DNA of 57,354 nucleotides from Planctomycetota bacterium (GTDB lineage Bacteria > Planctomycetota > MHYJ01 > JACQXL01 > JACRIJ01): positions 1 to 57,354 of the forward strand of contig JACRIJ010000073.1 of assembly GCA_016220095.1 (NCBI GenBank). Direction: 5' to 3'. Each line of letters starts with the position of its first letter. Position 1 is the first letter of the stretch. The position numbers and the translations under genes were made by a program. This document shows, piece by piece, positions 57,220-57,354 of this stretch. The notes below the pieces were generated by a model, which was not told where the DNA came from, searched no databases, and was given only the letters and a program-made list of their open reading frames with translations.

Positions 57220-57354
57220 CGGAGAGCATAATATACTTGACATTTGAAGGTAGCCGCAGGCTTTAGCCTGCGCTTAGAATCCAGTATTACAGCGCAACCT
57301 AAAGGTTGCGGCTACCTTAGCGCTGGCTATGAATGCCAAGTATATTATGCTCCG
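57220..57354. mobile_element. Inverted-repeat element at the right edge
   Basis: The left end CGGAGAGCATAATATACTTG (57220-57239) is matched by the right end at the window edge, whose complement reads CGGAGCATAATATACTTG. Inside, GGTAGCCGCA is inverted as TGCGGCTACC, each joined to a small hairpin (GCAGGCTTTAGCCTGC and GCAACCTAAAGGTTGC). The left end recurs alone at 23881-23898. The window stops at the element's outer boundary, so flanking repeats cannot be judged. Confidence 0.7.

Noticed and set aside
1..57354. tRNA, rRNA and riboswitch genes
   Set aside because: No TpsiC-loop text or conserved rRNA words were found, and no TPP or Moco riboswitch core was seen before thiL or moeA.

Overview
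The window looks like a chromosome segment of an uncultivated Gram-negative bacterium, most likely of the PVC group (Planctomycetota or a relative). This is inferred from three secreted HEAT-repeat proteins that share a C-terminal W-x2-W type ending, a very large zinc-ribbon Ser/Thr kinase with a TPR array, a secreted VIT/VWA protein, LPS genes (a GT9 heptosyltransferase and kdsB), and intergenic spaces filled with short quasi-periodic repeat words. No rRNA, tRNA or CRISPR was seen.

Layout. 0.3-5 kb: an NtrC-type response regulator, moeA, an Ogg-type DNA glycosylase and a sulfite-oxidase-fold molybdoenzyme. 5-14 kb: a secreted protein; a minus-strand group of thiL, tsaE and a membrane metalloprotease-like gene; a deoxyhypusine-synthase-like gene; a four-helix-bundle (S23) gene sitting between inverted repeats; mnmA; and an overlapping trio of zinc-ribbon membrane proteins that ends in a CPBP protease. 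14-21 kb: tig-clpP, facing away from an operon of two paralogous geranylgeranyl-reductase-like flavoproteins, a 2[4Fe-4S] ferredoxin and an MFS transporter. 21-31 kb: HEAT proteins, a Nudix hydrolase, a MazG-like enzyme and the kinase-TPR protein. 31-38 kb: a ferric-iron-type ABC transporter, then LPS genes with a RelE-type toxin-antitoxin pair embedded between them. 38-48.5 kb: a RusA-like nuclease, a HEAT protein, purD, a NicO metal transporter, a PfpI protein, a thiol peroxidase fused to pterin carbinolamine dehydratase, a DUF2442/DUF4160 pair and the VIT/VWA protein.

The most unusual part is an island at about 48.6-54.0 kb that is visibly richer in A+T. It encodes a two-TM protein with an extracytoplasmic domain and a sigma-54 activator without a receiver domain. 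Next come two near-identical 21-residue hydrophobic peptide genes in tandem, each with its own consensus -24/-12 sigma-54 promoter. Downstream are an HNH nuclease, a small unknown protein, a YacG-like zinc protein, and a 647-residue fusion of NusA S1-KH, exonuclease VII large subunit and exonuclease VII small subunit. I read this as one regulated system: membrane sensing, activation of sigma-54 RNA polymerase, then peptides plus nucleic-acid enzymes. I do not recognise it as a described system. HEPN-MNT and YhcG-type nuclease genes follow it, so the right end has the character of a defence or mobile region.

Other themes are three families of small inverted-repeat elements (one with a probable 8-bp target duplication beside a broken gene), several genes whose promoter places the transcription start at or within a few bases of the start codon (leaderless mRNAs), and at least ten families of intergenic word repeats. 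All promoter, terminator and function calls come from reading the sequence alone; nothing was searched against a database.
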